Position numbers and translations under genes: made by a program. 6,176 bases of DNA from Desulfurococcales archaeon. Lineage in GTDB: Archaea; Thermoproteota; Thermoprotei_A; Sulfolobales; WAQK01. The stretch is from assembly GCA_027016915.1 (NCBI GenBank), contig JALURJ010000044.1:1-6176 (forward strand), written 5' to 3'. Positions 1-6,065 of this stretch are shown here, one piece after another. The notes below the pieces were generated by a model. That model was not told the origin of the DNA and made no database searches. It was given only the letters and a program-made list of their open reading frames with translations. The first letter of the stretch is position 1, and each line of letters begins with the position of its first letter.

Positions 1-1125
1 TCTCTCCTCCGAGGGGTTTTCGGGGTCCACTATCTTGACGTCGACGTCGGGCAGCGGGATGCCGACCGTCCCGGTGACCTTGCTTAGGGCTTGGGGTTGC
101 ATGGTTAGGAGCATGGTTTCGGTCATGCCGTACGCCTGGACTAGGGGGACTCCCAGCCTCTCCTTGAACAGTACTTGGAGGGCTGGGTCGAGCGGGGCCC
201 CAGCCGATATGGCTAGTTTGAGGCTTGAGTACTCGTAGCCTCCCTTTGAGAGCTCGTCGAGCAGCCCGTGATAGATCATTGGGGCCCCCGTGGTCAGGGT
301 TACTCCATAGTCCTCTATTGCTCTAGCAGCCAGGCCTTGGTCCCAGCGTTGCATGATCACTGCTGTGCCGCCGACGACCAGAGCCGTCGCTAGGCTCACC
401 TGTAGGCCTAGGACGTGGGTTATAGGCGCCACTACTAGGGAACACATGTTCTCGTCGACCCGCGCCATCGCTCCTGTAGCCATAGCGGCCCACACTATGC
501 TTGCATGGCTGTGGAAAGTCTGCATCGTTCTCCCAGCTATACCCGAATAGTAGAGCACCATACCCGTAGACCTTGCAGGGTTCAGCCGGCTTCTCGCCTC
601 CTCGCCCCTCAGCTTCATCACGTCCCGTAGTGTTGACGCCTCCCACCCCTCCCTGGGTCTGGGAGATAGTACAAGTATACGGTCTATGCCAGCCTCCTCT
701 AGGATCCTCTGCTCCCTCTCGTAGAACTCGGGGTGAAGAACCGCTGCTTTTATCTCACGACCCGCTATCTGGAATTTTAGGTCCTCGCTGGTGGTTAGAG
801 GGTCCACCAGAACTGCTGCCGCACCAGCAGCCGATATGCCGAGGAAGCCCGCCACAGACTCCACCGTGTTGAAGGAGGAGAAAAGGACTTGATCCCCCGG
901 TTCCACGCCGGAATCATGCAGCCACTCCGCCACCCTAGACGCTGCCCTGACGAGCTCGATGTATGTGTAGCCGTACCCTGTTTCGGCCTGGACAACGGCG
1001 CACTTCAAAGGCTTTCTCCGGGCATGGTCACGGACAACCTCGTAGAGCGTCATTTCCGGGTAATCTAGCTCTAGGGGGACTCCTTTAGGCCAAACCCTAT
1101 GCCAAGTCCTGCTACACGGCTCCAA
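1..1125 (-). CDS. Acyl-CoA synthetase-like AMP-binding enzyme, N-terminal 375 residues (runs off left edge)
   Basis: This is a member of the ANL superfamily, which adenylates a carboxylic acid with ATP and transfers it to CoA. I translated it from the reverse complement. The frame is open from a stop just upstream of 1140 to the left edge, so the C-terminal subdomain is missing from view. Counting from TTG 1125, the N-terminus (RVWPKGVPLELDYPEMTLYE, about 10-29) is typical of archaeal medium/long-chain acyl-CoA synthetases. The His-containing A4 motif (APITHVLGLQ, 233-242) and the A5 motif YGMTE (332-336) are intact, followed by VGIPLPD. The phosphate-binding loop is abnormal: YYSGIAGRTMQTFHSH (192-207) replaces the consensus YTSGTTGxPKG...SH, so TT is IA, Pro is Thr and the conserved Lys is Met. 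TTG 1125 is chosen because GGGGTGG lies 6 nt upstream; TTG 1140 is an alternative. It is transcribed divergently from the transporter operon. The family is secure, but the substrate and full activity are not. Confidence 0.9.
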   Translation of the reverse strand, partial: MEPCSRTWHRVWPKGVPLELDYPEMTLYEVVRDHARRKPLKCAVVQAETGYGYTYIELVRAASRVAEWLHDSGVEPGDQVLFSSFNTVESVAGFLGISAAGAAAVLVDPLTTSEDLKFQIAGREIKAAVLHPEFYEREQRILEEAGIDRILVLSPRPREGWEASTLRDVMKLRGEEARSRLNPARSTGMVLYYSGIAGRTMQTFHSHASIVWAAMATGAMARVDENMCSLVVAPITHVLGLQVSLATALVVGGTAVIMQRWDQGLAARAIEDYGVTLTTGAPMIYHGLLDELSKGGYEYSSLKLAISAGAPLDPALQVLFKERLGVPLVQAYGMTETMLLTMQPQALSKVTGTVGIPLPDVDVKIVDPENPSEER

Positions 1126-1177
1126 CCAGAACCACCCCAACTCCTAACCAAAGCAGGGTCAGGCGGTTTTCACCCAC
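1112..1177 (-). CDS. Possible 21-residue upstream ORF (leader peptide) overlapping the synthetase start
   Basis: A GTG at 1177 opens a 21-codon frame ending in TAG at 1112, out of frame with the downstream acyl-CoA synthetase and overlapping its TTG 1125 start by 14 bases. The peptide begins MGENRLTLLW and continues as a Gly/Val/Leu-rich hydrophobic tail. AGGTGAG (1184-1190) lies 6 nt before the GTG and is a better Shine-Dalgarno match than the one before the synthetase TTG. Its translation could couple to or limit synthetase initiation, or produce a tiny membrane peptide. Both are inference. It may also be a chance frame in a leader; no homology is recognised. Confidence 0.3.
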   Translation of the reverse strand: MGENRLTLLWLGVGVVLVGAV

Positions 1178-1192
1178 CTTATTCTCACCTAT

Positions 1193-1200
1193 ACACGTGT
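1193..1200. promoter_or_regulatory. 8-bp palindrome ACACGTGT between the divergent promoters
   Basis: ACACGTGT is a perfect 8-bp palindrome placed just downstream of the proposed minus-strand TATA box and about 30 bp upstream of the plus-strand one. The position would suit an operator controlling one or both divergent units. The site is short and does not extend further, so chance is a real alternative. Confidence 0.2.
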
Positions 1201-1207
1201 GTTGGCA

Positions 1208-1219
1208 AAAATAATTAAT
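1208..1219 (-). promoter_or_regulatory. Candidate TATA box for the minus-strand acyl-CoA synthetase
   Basis: On the minus strand an AT-rich block reading ATTAATTATTTT stands out in a GC-rich setting. An archaeal start site about 25 nt downstream would fall near 1185-1192, leaving a leader of roughly 60-65 nt that contains the upstream ORF. The minus-strand reading of the block at 1232-1240 (TATTATAAG) is an alternative TATA box. The placement is inferred from spacing only. Confidence 0.4.
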
Positions 1220-1231
1220 GCCGCTCGGCAA

Positions 1232-1240
1232 CTTATAATA
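1232..1240 (+). promoter_or_regulatory. TATA box for the livG-synthetase-livH-livM operon
   Basis: CTTATAATA is a good match to the archaeal TATA box. It predicts a start site near 1260-1265, giving a leader of about 30 nt before the livG ATG at 1292, which includes the ribosome-binding site GAGGGAGG at 1276-1283. No other clear promoter is seen before 6043. Together with short gaps and shared direction, this suggests that all four genes are transcribed from here. Confidence 0.55.
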
Positions 1241-1291
1241 GAACCCGAAGACCTGACAATCAAGCCTTTGATTCAGAGGGAGGAATAGTTC

Positions 1292-2134
1292 ATGCAGGAG
1301 GCAGCCCTTAGGTGGATGTTTGATGGGATATGGGATAAAAGCGAACATTATGCTAAGAAGCCTAAGCGGAGCGAGAAGCCTATCCTGAGAGCTGAGAACA
1401 TTACAGTGAAGTTCGGCGAGATAGTAGCTGTGGACAACGTTACTGTTGAGGTAAAGCAGGGCGAGCTTCTCGCCATAATAGGCCCCAACGGGGCCGGGAA
1501 GACCAGCCTGCTCAACGTAATATCAGGCTTCTACAAACCCGTAACAGGCCGCGTCCTATTCAAGGGCCGGGACATCTCGAAGCTTCCCTCCCACAAAAGG
1601 GTAGAGCTCGGCCTCTCCAGAACGTTCCAACACAGCCAGCTGTTCCTAGGAATGACAGTTCTGGACAACATAATCGTCGGCCTCTTCCCTTGGCGGAAAA
1701 CCAGCACGCTGAAAGCGGCTTTCTGGCTGGGAGCGGCCAAAAAATGGGAGGAATGGGCCCGCGAAGGCGTGGAGTACGTGATCGACCTGCTCGAGCTCCA
1801 CGAGTACAGGTATAGAATTGTGGGCAGCCTCTCACCCGGACTCCAGAAGAGGGTGGACCTAGCAAGAGCGCTGGTCCAGAACCCTGAAGTCGTGCTCATG
1901 GACGAGCCCATGGCCGGGCTTACAAGGGAGGAGAAGGAGGACCTAGCAAGAGCCATCATAGAGGTCCACGAAACACGGGGCACAACCTTTGTCATGGTGG
2001 AGCACGACCTAGAGGTGGTTACCGACATCGCCGACAGAATAGTCGTCATGGATTCAGGCAGGGTAATAGCCGAGGGCGTACCGGAAGAGGTGGTCCACAA
2101 CCCGAGGGTAATCCACGCATATGTAGGGGGGTGA
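1292..2134 (+). CDS. livG: LivG-type ABC transporter ATP-binding protein
   Basis: This 280-residue cytoplasmic ATPase powers a branched-chain-amino-acid-type (HAAT family) importer. Visible motifs are Walker A GPNGAGKT (64-71), Q-loop TFQHSQLF (Gln113), signature LSPGLQKR (180-187, in place of LSGGQ), Walker B VVLMDE (200-205) and switch His238 in VMVEHDL. The C-terminus NPRVIHAYVGG matches the usual LivG end, so the TGA at 2132-2134 looks genuine. About 30 basic/polar residues precede the ATPase domain (ILRAENITVKFGE), slightly more than in typical LivG proteins. The ATG is supported by GAGGGAGG 8 nt upstream. The stretch DEPMAGLTREEKEDLAR resembles LivG proteins from bacterial clusters that also carry an acyl-CoA synthetase (from memory, not searched). 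The substrate may therefore be an organic acid rather than leucine. It is first in the operon, and the frame continues open past the stop into the synthetase. Confidence 0.93.
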   Translation: MQEAALRWMFDGIWDKSEHYAKKPKRSEKPILRAENITVKFGEIVAVDNVTVEVKQGELLAIIGPNGAGKTSLLNVISGFYKPVTGRVLFKGRDISKLPSHKRVELGLSRTFQHSQLFLGMTVLDNIIVGLFPWRKTSTLKAAFWLGAAKKWEEWAREGVEYVIDLLELHEYRYRIVGSLSPGLQKRVDLARALVQNPEVVLMDEPMAGLTREEKEDLARAIIEVHETRGTTFVMVEHDLEVVTDIADRIVVMDSGRVIAEGVPEEVVHNPRVIHAYVGG

Positions 2135-2136
2135 TC
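2126..2136 (+). promoter_or_regulatory. Strong Shine-Dalgarno-like site over the livG stop codon, with no normal start codon behind it
   Basis: GGGGGGTGATC contains GGTGATC, an excellent complement to the archaeal 16S rRNA 3' end, and it includes the livG TGA. A start 5-8 nt downstream would fall near 2142-2145, where no ATG, GTG or TTG exists in any frame. GTG at 2131 overlaps the stop as GTGA, but its frame closes at TGA 2170-2172 after 13 codons. The site probably serves the acyl-CoA synthetase, whose exact start is unresolved. Confidence 0.4.
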
Positions 2137-2161
2137 AGTCTCGGCCAACCGGGGTCCCGGC

Positions 2162-4084
2162 CTGAACCGTGAGGGGGAGGCACCATACGACTCAACCTTT
2201 CCCTGGCTCCTCCAAAAACTGGCCCACGAAAAGCCGGGGGAAACAGCCTTCAGGTGGCGTAGGTACGGGGTTTGGCGCAGGTATAGTTGGAGAGACTACT
2301 ATGACAGGGTGCGATGGGCCGCCCTAGGCCTGCGGGAGATAGGCCTGGAGCCGGGCGACAAGGCAGCCTTCGACACCTTCAACCGGCCTGCATGGATAAT
2401 CTACGAGATAGGTGCACAGAGCCTGGGCGCCGCCACGATCGGCATCTACAGAGACTGTCTGCCCGACGAGATAGGGTATCTTCTAGAGCGTAGCGACTCC
2501 AAGATAGTGCTTGTGGAGGGGCAAGAGCAACTCGACAGAGTGCTTGAATCAGGAGTAGATGTCGAGAAGATCATTGTGGATGAGGCCAAGGGGCTGCACC
2601 AGTACCGGGACATGCTTGGCCGGAAAATCATAACCTTCGGCGACCTCCTAGACATGGGCCGCAAGCTCGACAAAGACCAGGGCAAGAAAATCTATGAGAA
2701 GATGATAATGGACCTCGAGCCCTCCACCACCGCAGGGCTCTTCACCACCAGCGGAACCACCGGACTCCCCAAGCTAGCCGAGCTCAGCTATAGGAGCATG
2801 CTAGCCATGGCATTCCAGCTTTATCAGCTCGACCCAATAGAGGAAGGCTGGGAGTATGTTTCATTCCTACCCCCCGCTTGGATCGGAGAACAAATGATGA
2901 GCATATCGCTCCACCTTCTTGTGGGAGGCTTCAGGGTCAACTTCCCGGAGAGCCCGAACACGCTGTGGCACGACTTCAGGGAGATAGCCCCACACTTCAT
3001 GTTCTCCCCGCCAAGGGTCTGGGAGAGATTTGCAAAGGACATAATGGCGAAGATAGAGGACAGCGACCCGCTGAAGAAGCTTGCCTACAGGATAGCCATG
3101 TGGATAGGAGAAAGAGCGGCTAGGTCCAGGCTGAAGCCCGGCAGGAAAGAGCCTGAACTCCACTGGAAGATCCTCCAGTACATAGCCTACTGGCTCTCCC
3201 ACCGCCACGTCCTCGACAAGGTCGGTCTCAAGAGGATTAAAAGAGCCTATACCGGCGGGGCCATGATAGCCGACGACTACGTCTACTACTTCCACGCCCT
3301 TGGCGTGAACCTAAAGCAGATCTATGGGCAAACCGAGATAGCGGGCATCGCCGTCGTGCACCCCGACGACGACGTCAGGCCCAACACTGTTGGGAGGCCG
3401 CTGCCCTTGACGGAGATAAGGATCGCCGAGGACGGCGAAATACTGCTTCGAAGCCCGGCCATGATGAAGGGCTACTACAAGAACCCGGAGGCGACCAGGA
3501 AGACCCTGAGGGAGGGCTGGCTATACACGGGAGATGTTGGCATGCTGACCGATGATGGACACTTAGTCATACATGATAGGACCAAGGAAATCATAACGCT
3601 CCAGGACGGCACCAGGGTGGCACCTCAGCTGGTCCAGAACAAGCTTAAGTTCAGCCCATACATAGCCGAAGCAGCGGTTATAGGCGAGGGCAGACCCTAC
3701 CTCGTAGCCATCCTCAACATAGACTTTGAAACGGTGTCCCGCTGGGCCGAGAGGAGGAAGATAACGTTTACGAGCTACGCCGACCTCTCCCAGAAACCCG
3801 AGGTGTTATCCCTGCTTAGAAGGGAGGTGCAGAGAGCCAACAACAGGCTTCCGGAGAAGATGAGGATCAGGAGGTTTGCCAGCCTGGTCAAGGAGTTCCA
3901 CCCAGACGACGGGGAGATGACTAGGACGAGGAAGCTTAGAAGAATGGTGATCAAGGAGAGGTATGCCGGGCTGATAGAGGCTATGTACAGGGGCGATAAG
4001 GAGCATGTGCTGGACCTGCAGCTAAGGCTGGAGGACGGCAGGTTGGTGACCGCTACTAGGAGAATAGCCATAATGGATGTTTAA
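2162..4084 (+). CDS. Long-chain-type acyl-CoA synthetase of the transporter operon (start uncertain)
   Basis: This ANL-superfamily ligase activates a carboxylic acid to acyl-AMP and then acyl-CoA. Counting from GTG 2309, motifs are the phosphate loop TTSGTTGLPK (146-155), YGQTEIAG (339-346), YTGD (406-409), hinge DR (423-424) and the A10 segment GEMTRTRKLRR with putative catalytic Lys542. The C-terminal tail is typical of the roughly 600-650-residue long-chain branch. GTG 2309 is the first ATG/GTG/TTG in frame, yet conserved N-terminal sequence (STFPWLLQKLAHEKPG, then WRRYSWRDYYDRV) is encoded before it. I therefore place the start near CTG 2162, giving about 640 residues. This is a guess: non-AUG initiation, a one-base error or frameshift behind GTG 2131, or readthrough of the livG TGA remain possible. 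Its position between livG and livH, with a 48-nt gap to livH, implies that it activates the imported acid. The family and C-terminal end are secure; the start is not. Confidence 0.88.
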   Translation: MNREGEAPYDSTFPWLLQKLAHEKPGETAFRWRRYGVWRRYSWRDYYDRVRWAALGLREIGLEPGDKAAFDTFNRPAWIIYEIGAQSLGAATIGIYRDCLPDEIGYLLERSDSKIVLVEGQEQLDRVLESGVDVEKIIVDEAKGLHQYRDMLGRKIITFGDLLDMGRKLDKDQGKKIYEKMIMDLEPSTTAGLFTTSGTTGLPKLAELSYRSMLAMAFQLYQLDPIEEGWEYVSFLPPAWIGEQMMSISLHLLVGGFRVNFPESPNTLWHDFREIAPHFMFSPPRVWERFAKDIMAKIEDSDPLKKLAYRIAMWIGERAARSRLKPGRKEPELHWKILQYIAYWLSHRHVLDKVGLKRIKRAYTGGAMIADDYVYYFHALGVNLKQIYGQTEIAGIAVVHPDDDVRPNTVGRPLPLTEIRIAEDGEILLRSPAMMKGYYKNPEATRKTLREGWLYTGDVGMLTDDGHLVIHDRTKEIITLQDGTRVAPQLVQNKLKFSPYIAEAAVIGEGRPYLVAILNIDFETVSRWAERRKITFTSYADLSQKPEVLSLLRREVQRANNRLPEKMRIRRFASLVKEFHPDDGEMTRTRKLRRMVIKERYAGLIEAMYRGDKEHVLDLQLRLEDGRLVTATRRIAIMDV

Positions 4085-4120
4085 GAGCCCTATCACGCAT
4101 CAGGCCAAACAGGTTAGGAT

Positions 4121-4128
4121 GGGTGAGG
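4121..4128 (+). promoter_or_regulatory. Ribosome-binding site fixing the livH GTG start
   Basis: GGGTGAGG precedes GTG 4133 by 4 nt. The in-frame TGA at 4124-4126 means that GTG 4133 is the first possible start, so the site and the stop together fix the livH N-terminus. Confidence 0.6.
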
Positions 4129-4132
4129 AGGT

Positions 4133-5008
4133 GTGGAGGTAAACGTACTGGCAGGAGCCCTCTTCCAGGGAGTGGTCCTGGGCATGATATATGCCCTCAT
4201 AGCCCTGGGTTTCAACATAATATACAGGGTTAGCAAGTCGATAAACTTCGCACACCCAGCATTGATACTACTAATAGGCTACGTGGCCCTAGTTGTTTCG
4301 AGGCAGAACGGCTTCGCTGCAGGGCTGATAATCTCGCTTGCCGTGGCCGCGCTCCTCGGGTTAGCGTTGGAGAAGAGCCTCGCAAAACCACTGATAGGCA
4401 AACCCCCTGTAGCGCTTATAGGCGCCACTCTGGGCGCCTTCTACGTCATCCGCGGCATCACCTTTATTGTGGGCAGGTTCGAGGCAGCAGCCCTGCCAAT
4501 AACTTCCACCAACTATGATCTCGGCGTGTTGAAGGTAAGCACAAACGACATCCTCTCCCTAGCCATAACGGGCGCCGGACTCCTCGGCCTAGTGCTGCTT
4601 CACAACAAGACCAAGATCGGCTCAGCCATCAGGGCAGTGGCTGAAGACGCTGAGGGCGCTGCGGGCTACGGGCTGCCCGTAAGCAGGCTTATGACACTGA
4701 GCTGGATACTGGCAGGACTGACAGGGGCCCTTGGAGGCCTAGCGTTGTCCCTCAAGGCGCAGGTAAGCCCCTACCTCGACTTCTACGCCATCAAGGCATT
4801 CGCCGCAAGCATACTGGCAGGGCTCGACAGTATAGGCGGCGTCGTGTTGGGCGGGCTGGCTCTGGGCCTTGTGGAGCAACTGGCCAGTATAGTGCTGGAA
4901 CCGTTCCTACCAGGCATAGGGGGTCACATAGCCTTCTTCTTCCTACTCCTGATACTGCTGGTTAAGCCCTACGGACTCTTCGGAACAGAGAGGATCGAGA
5001 GAATATAG
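4133..5008 (+). CDS. livH: LivH-type ABC transporter permease
   Basis: This 291-residue inner membrane permease pairs with LivM to form the channel of a HAAT-family importer. It is hydrophobic throughout, with probable membrane spans around residues 6-30, 38-55, 60-80, 92-113, 138-157, 188-207, 222-252 and 262-278. The cytoplasmic coupling loop GSAIRAVAEDAEGAAGYGLP (163-182) corresponds to the family consensus GrAiRAvAed.e.A...Gi that contacts the ATPase. The conserved segment ASILAGLDSIGGVVLGG (225-241) and the end KPYGLFG (278-284, usually RPxGLFG) are also typical. The length is normal for LivH. It follows the acyl-CoA synthetase after 48 nt and is followed by livM after 12 nt, as expected for co-expressed subunits. 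The permease sequence alone does not reveal the substrate. Confidence 0.93.
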   Translation: MEVNVLAGALFQGVVLGMIYALIALGFNIIYRVSKSINFAHPALILLIGYVALVVSRQNGFAAGLIISLAVAALLGLALEKSLAKPLIGKPPVALIGATLGAFYVIRGITFIVGRFEAAALPITSTNYDLGVLKVSTNDILSLAITGAGLLGLVLLHNKTKIGSAIRAVAEDAEGAAGYGLPVSRLMTLSWILAGLTGALGGLALSLKAQVSPYLDFYAIKAFAASILAGLDSIGGVVLGGLALGLVEQLASIVLEPFLPGIGGHIAFFFLLLILLVKPYGLFGTERIERI

Positions 5009-5015
5009 GGGTGAT
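5008..5015 (+). promoter_or_regulatory. Ribosome-binding site deciding the livM GTG start
   Basis: GGGGTGAT is a near-ideal archaeal Shine-Dalgarno site. It overlaps the last base of the livH TAG and lies 5 nt before GTG 5021. This supports that start and suggests that livM translation is coupled to livH termination. Confidence 0.7.
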
Positions 5016-5020
5016 ATGGG

Positions 5021-6043
5021 GTGCCGGCGGGAGTATTCAAGGAGACCTACGGTGAGGAGATAGCCATATTCAGGTACCCCATACACTATGCGGGGGCGGC
5101 GCTGGGCCTAGCCCTAGCCCTAGTGCTACCCATGCTGGTAGGCCCCTACTACATGCTGCTCGCGGTTTCCTTCCTGATATTCCTTGTGGGAGCCGTAGGC
5201 CTCAACATAACTGTCGGCCTAGCTGGCCTCATATCCCTGGCCCACGCCGCCCTCATGGGTATGGGCGCCTACGTCACAGCTTTTCTAGCAGAGAGGGGTG
5301 TGAACATCCTGCTAGCACTGCCCTTGGCTGGCCTCTCAGCAGCGGCGCTGGCGTTCATCCTAGCGCTTCCAAGCTTTAAGCTTAAGGGCTACTACCTGGC
5401 AATGGCCAGCCTAGCGGCCCAATTCATCATCGAGTACATATTTGCCCTCATAGACCCTGACCAGTACGTACCCATCCCCGACGAGGCGAAATATGTTGGC
5501 GGAATACATCTTGGCAGGGGGTTACCCCTTTACTATACGACTCTGGCAGTAGCGATCATAGCCATACTGACAGCCGTTAATCTGGGGAGAAGCGTGTTAG
5601 GCAAAGCGATGAAGGCTGTAAGGGACAACGACGTCGCCGCCGAGGTTGTAGGGGTAAATGTCTACTATGTCAAGGCCCTAGCCTTCACAGTAGGAGGATT
5701 CTATGCAGGCCTAGCTGGAGGGCTCTACGCACTATACAGCACCGGTATAGGGTGGGAAGGCTTCACCCTAGAGGGCTCCATAGAGTATCTGGGCATGGTG
5801 CTAATAGGAGGGCCGGGCAGGATAGTATGGGGCAGCTTCCTAGGGGTACTGCTGGTGCGTACAGGCTGGACCCTCCTCGAATCAACACTAGCCGAGCTTA
5901 TTGTCAGTTACGTTGCGGCAGCACTCAAGTACCTTATACTTGGAGGGCTGATAGCAGGCTTTATAATATTCGAGCCGGAGGGCCTGATAGCTGTTCTTAG
6001 GCGCTTCAAAGAGTATCTAAGGCTATGGCCATATAGCTATTAG
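5021..6043 (+). CDS. livM: LivM-type ABC transporter permease
   Basis: This 340-residue permease is the partner of LivH. The family hallmark GLNITVGLAGLISLAHAALM (60-79) runs on through GMGAY and is followed by FKLKGYYLAMASLAAQF (119-135). The coupling loop RSVLGKAMKAVRDNDVAAEV (190-209) continues as VGVNVYYVKALAF, and EPEGL (318-322) closes the conserved region. Probable membrane spans lie around 23-40, 44-66, 70-90, 98-117, 123-143, 169-187, 218-239, 256-280 and 291-316. The N-terminal VFKETYGEEIAIFRYPIHYA (5-24) resembles LivM proteins of bacterial transporter clusters containing an acyl-CoA synthetase (from memory). It is the last gene of the visible operon: its TAG is followed by a T-rich block and very AT-rich DNA, with no LivF or LivK reading frame in the remaining 133 bases. 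Confidence 0.93.
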   Translation: MPAGVFKETYGEEIAIFRYPIHYAGAALGLALALVLPMLVGPYYMLLAVSFLIFLVGAVGLNITVGLAGLISLAHAALMGMGAYVTAFLAERGVNILLALPLAGLSAAALAFILALPSFKLKGYYLAMASLAAQFIIEYIFALIDPDQYVPIPDEAKYVGGIHLGRGLPLYYTTLAVAIIAILTAVNLGRSVLGKAMKAVRDNDVAAEVVGVNVYYVKALAFTVGGFYAGLAGGLYALYSTGIGWEGFTLEGSIEYLGMVLIGGPGRIVWGSFLGVLLVRTGWTLLESTLAELIVSYVAAALKYLILGGLIAGFIIFEPEGLIAVLRRFKEYLRLWPYSY

Positions 6044-6065
6044 TTTAACTTTTTAATTTATTTTA
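6044..6065 (+). terminator. T-rich archaeal-type terminator after livM
   Basis: Immediately after the livM stop there are T-runs (TTTAACTTTTTAATTTATTT), with no GC-rich hairpin. Archaeal RNA polymerase terminates at oligo-T tracts in the non-template strand, so this is a reasonable operon end. The tract is embedded in generally AT-rich DNA, which lowers its specificity. Confidence 0.45.

Noticed and set aside
323..646. 107-codon minus-strand frame inside the left synthetase
   Set aside because: It is another frame of the same strand as the real synthetase, which is open throughout and carries A4 and A5 motifs. The low-complexity Gly/Arg/Pro translation is typical of an out-of-frame reading.
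1531..2148. 205-codon open frame on the minus strand opposite livG
   Set aside because: It lies wholly antisense to a gene with complete ATPase motifs, and its Ser/Thr/Arg-rich translation has no recognisable domain. It is a by-product of GC-rich codon use.
2309..2311. GTG as the true start of the operonic acyl-CoA synthetase
   Set aside because: It is the first ordinary start codon but would remove about 40 residues of conserved N-terminal sequence, and no convincing ribosome-binding site precedes it. It is kept only as a fallback.
2867..3295. 142-codon minus-strand frame within the acyl-CoA synthetase
   Set aside because: It is antisense to well-conserved ligase sequence, has no domain and no ribosome-binding site of note.
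4119..4142. Seven-codon ATG frame overlapping the livH start
   Set aside because: It is too short to support as a gene. The purine-rich sequence is better explained as the livH ribosome-binding site.
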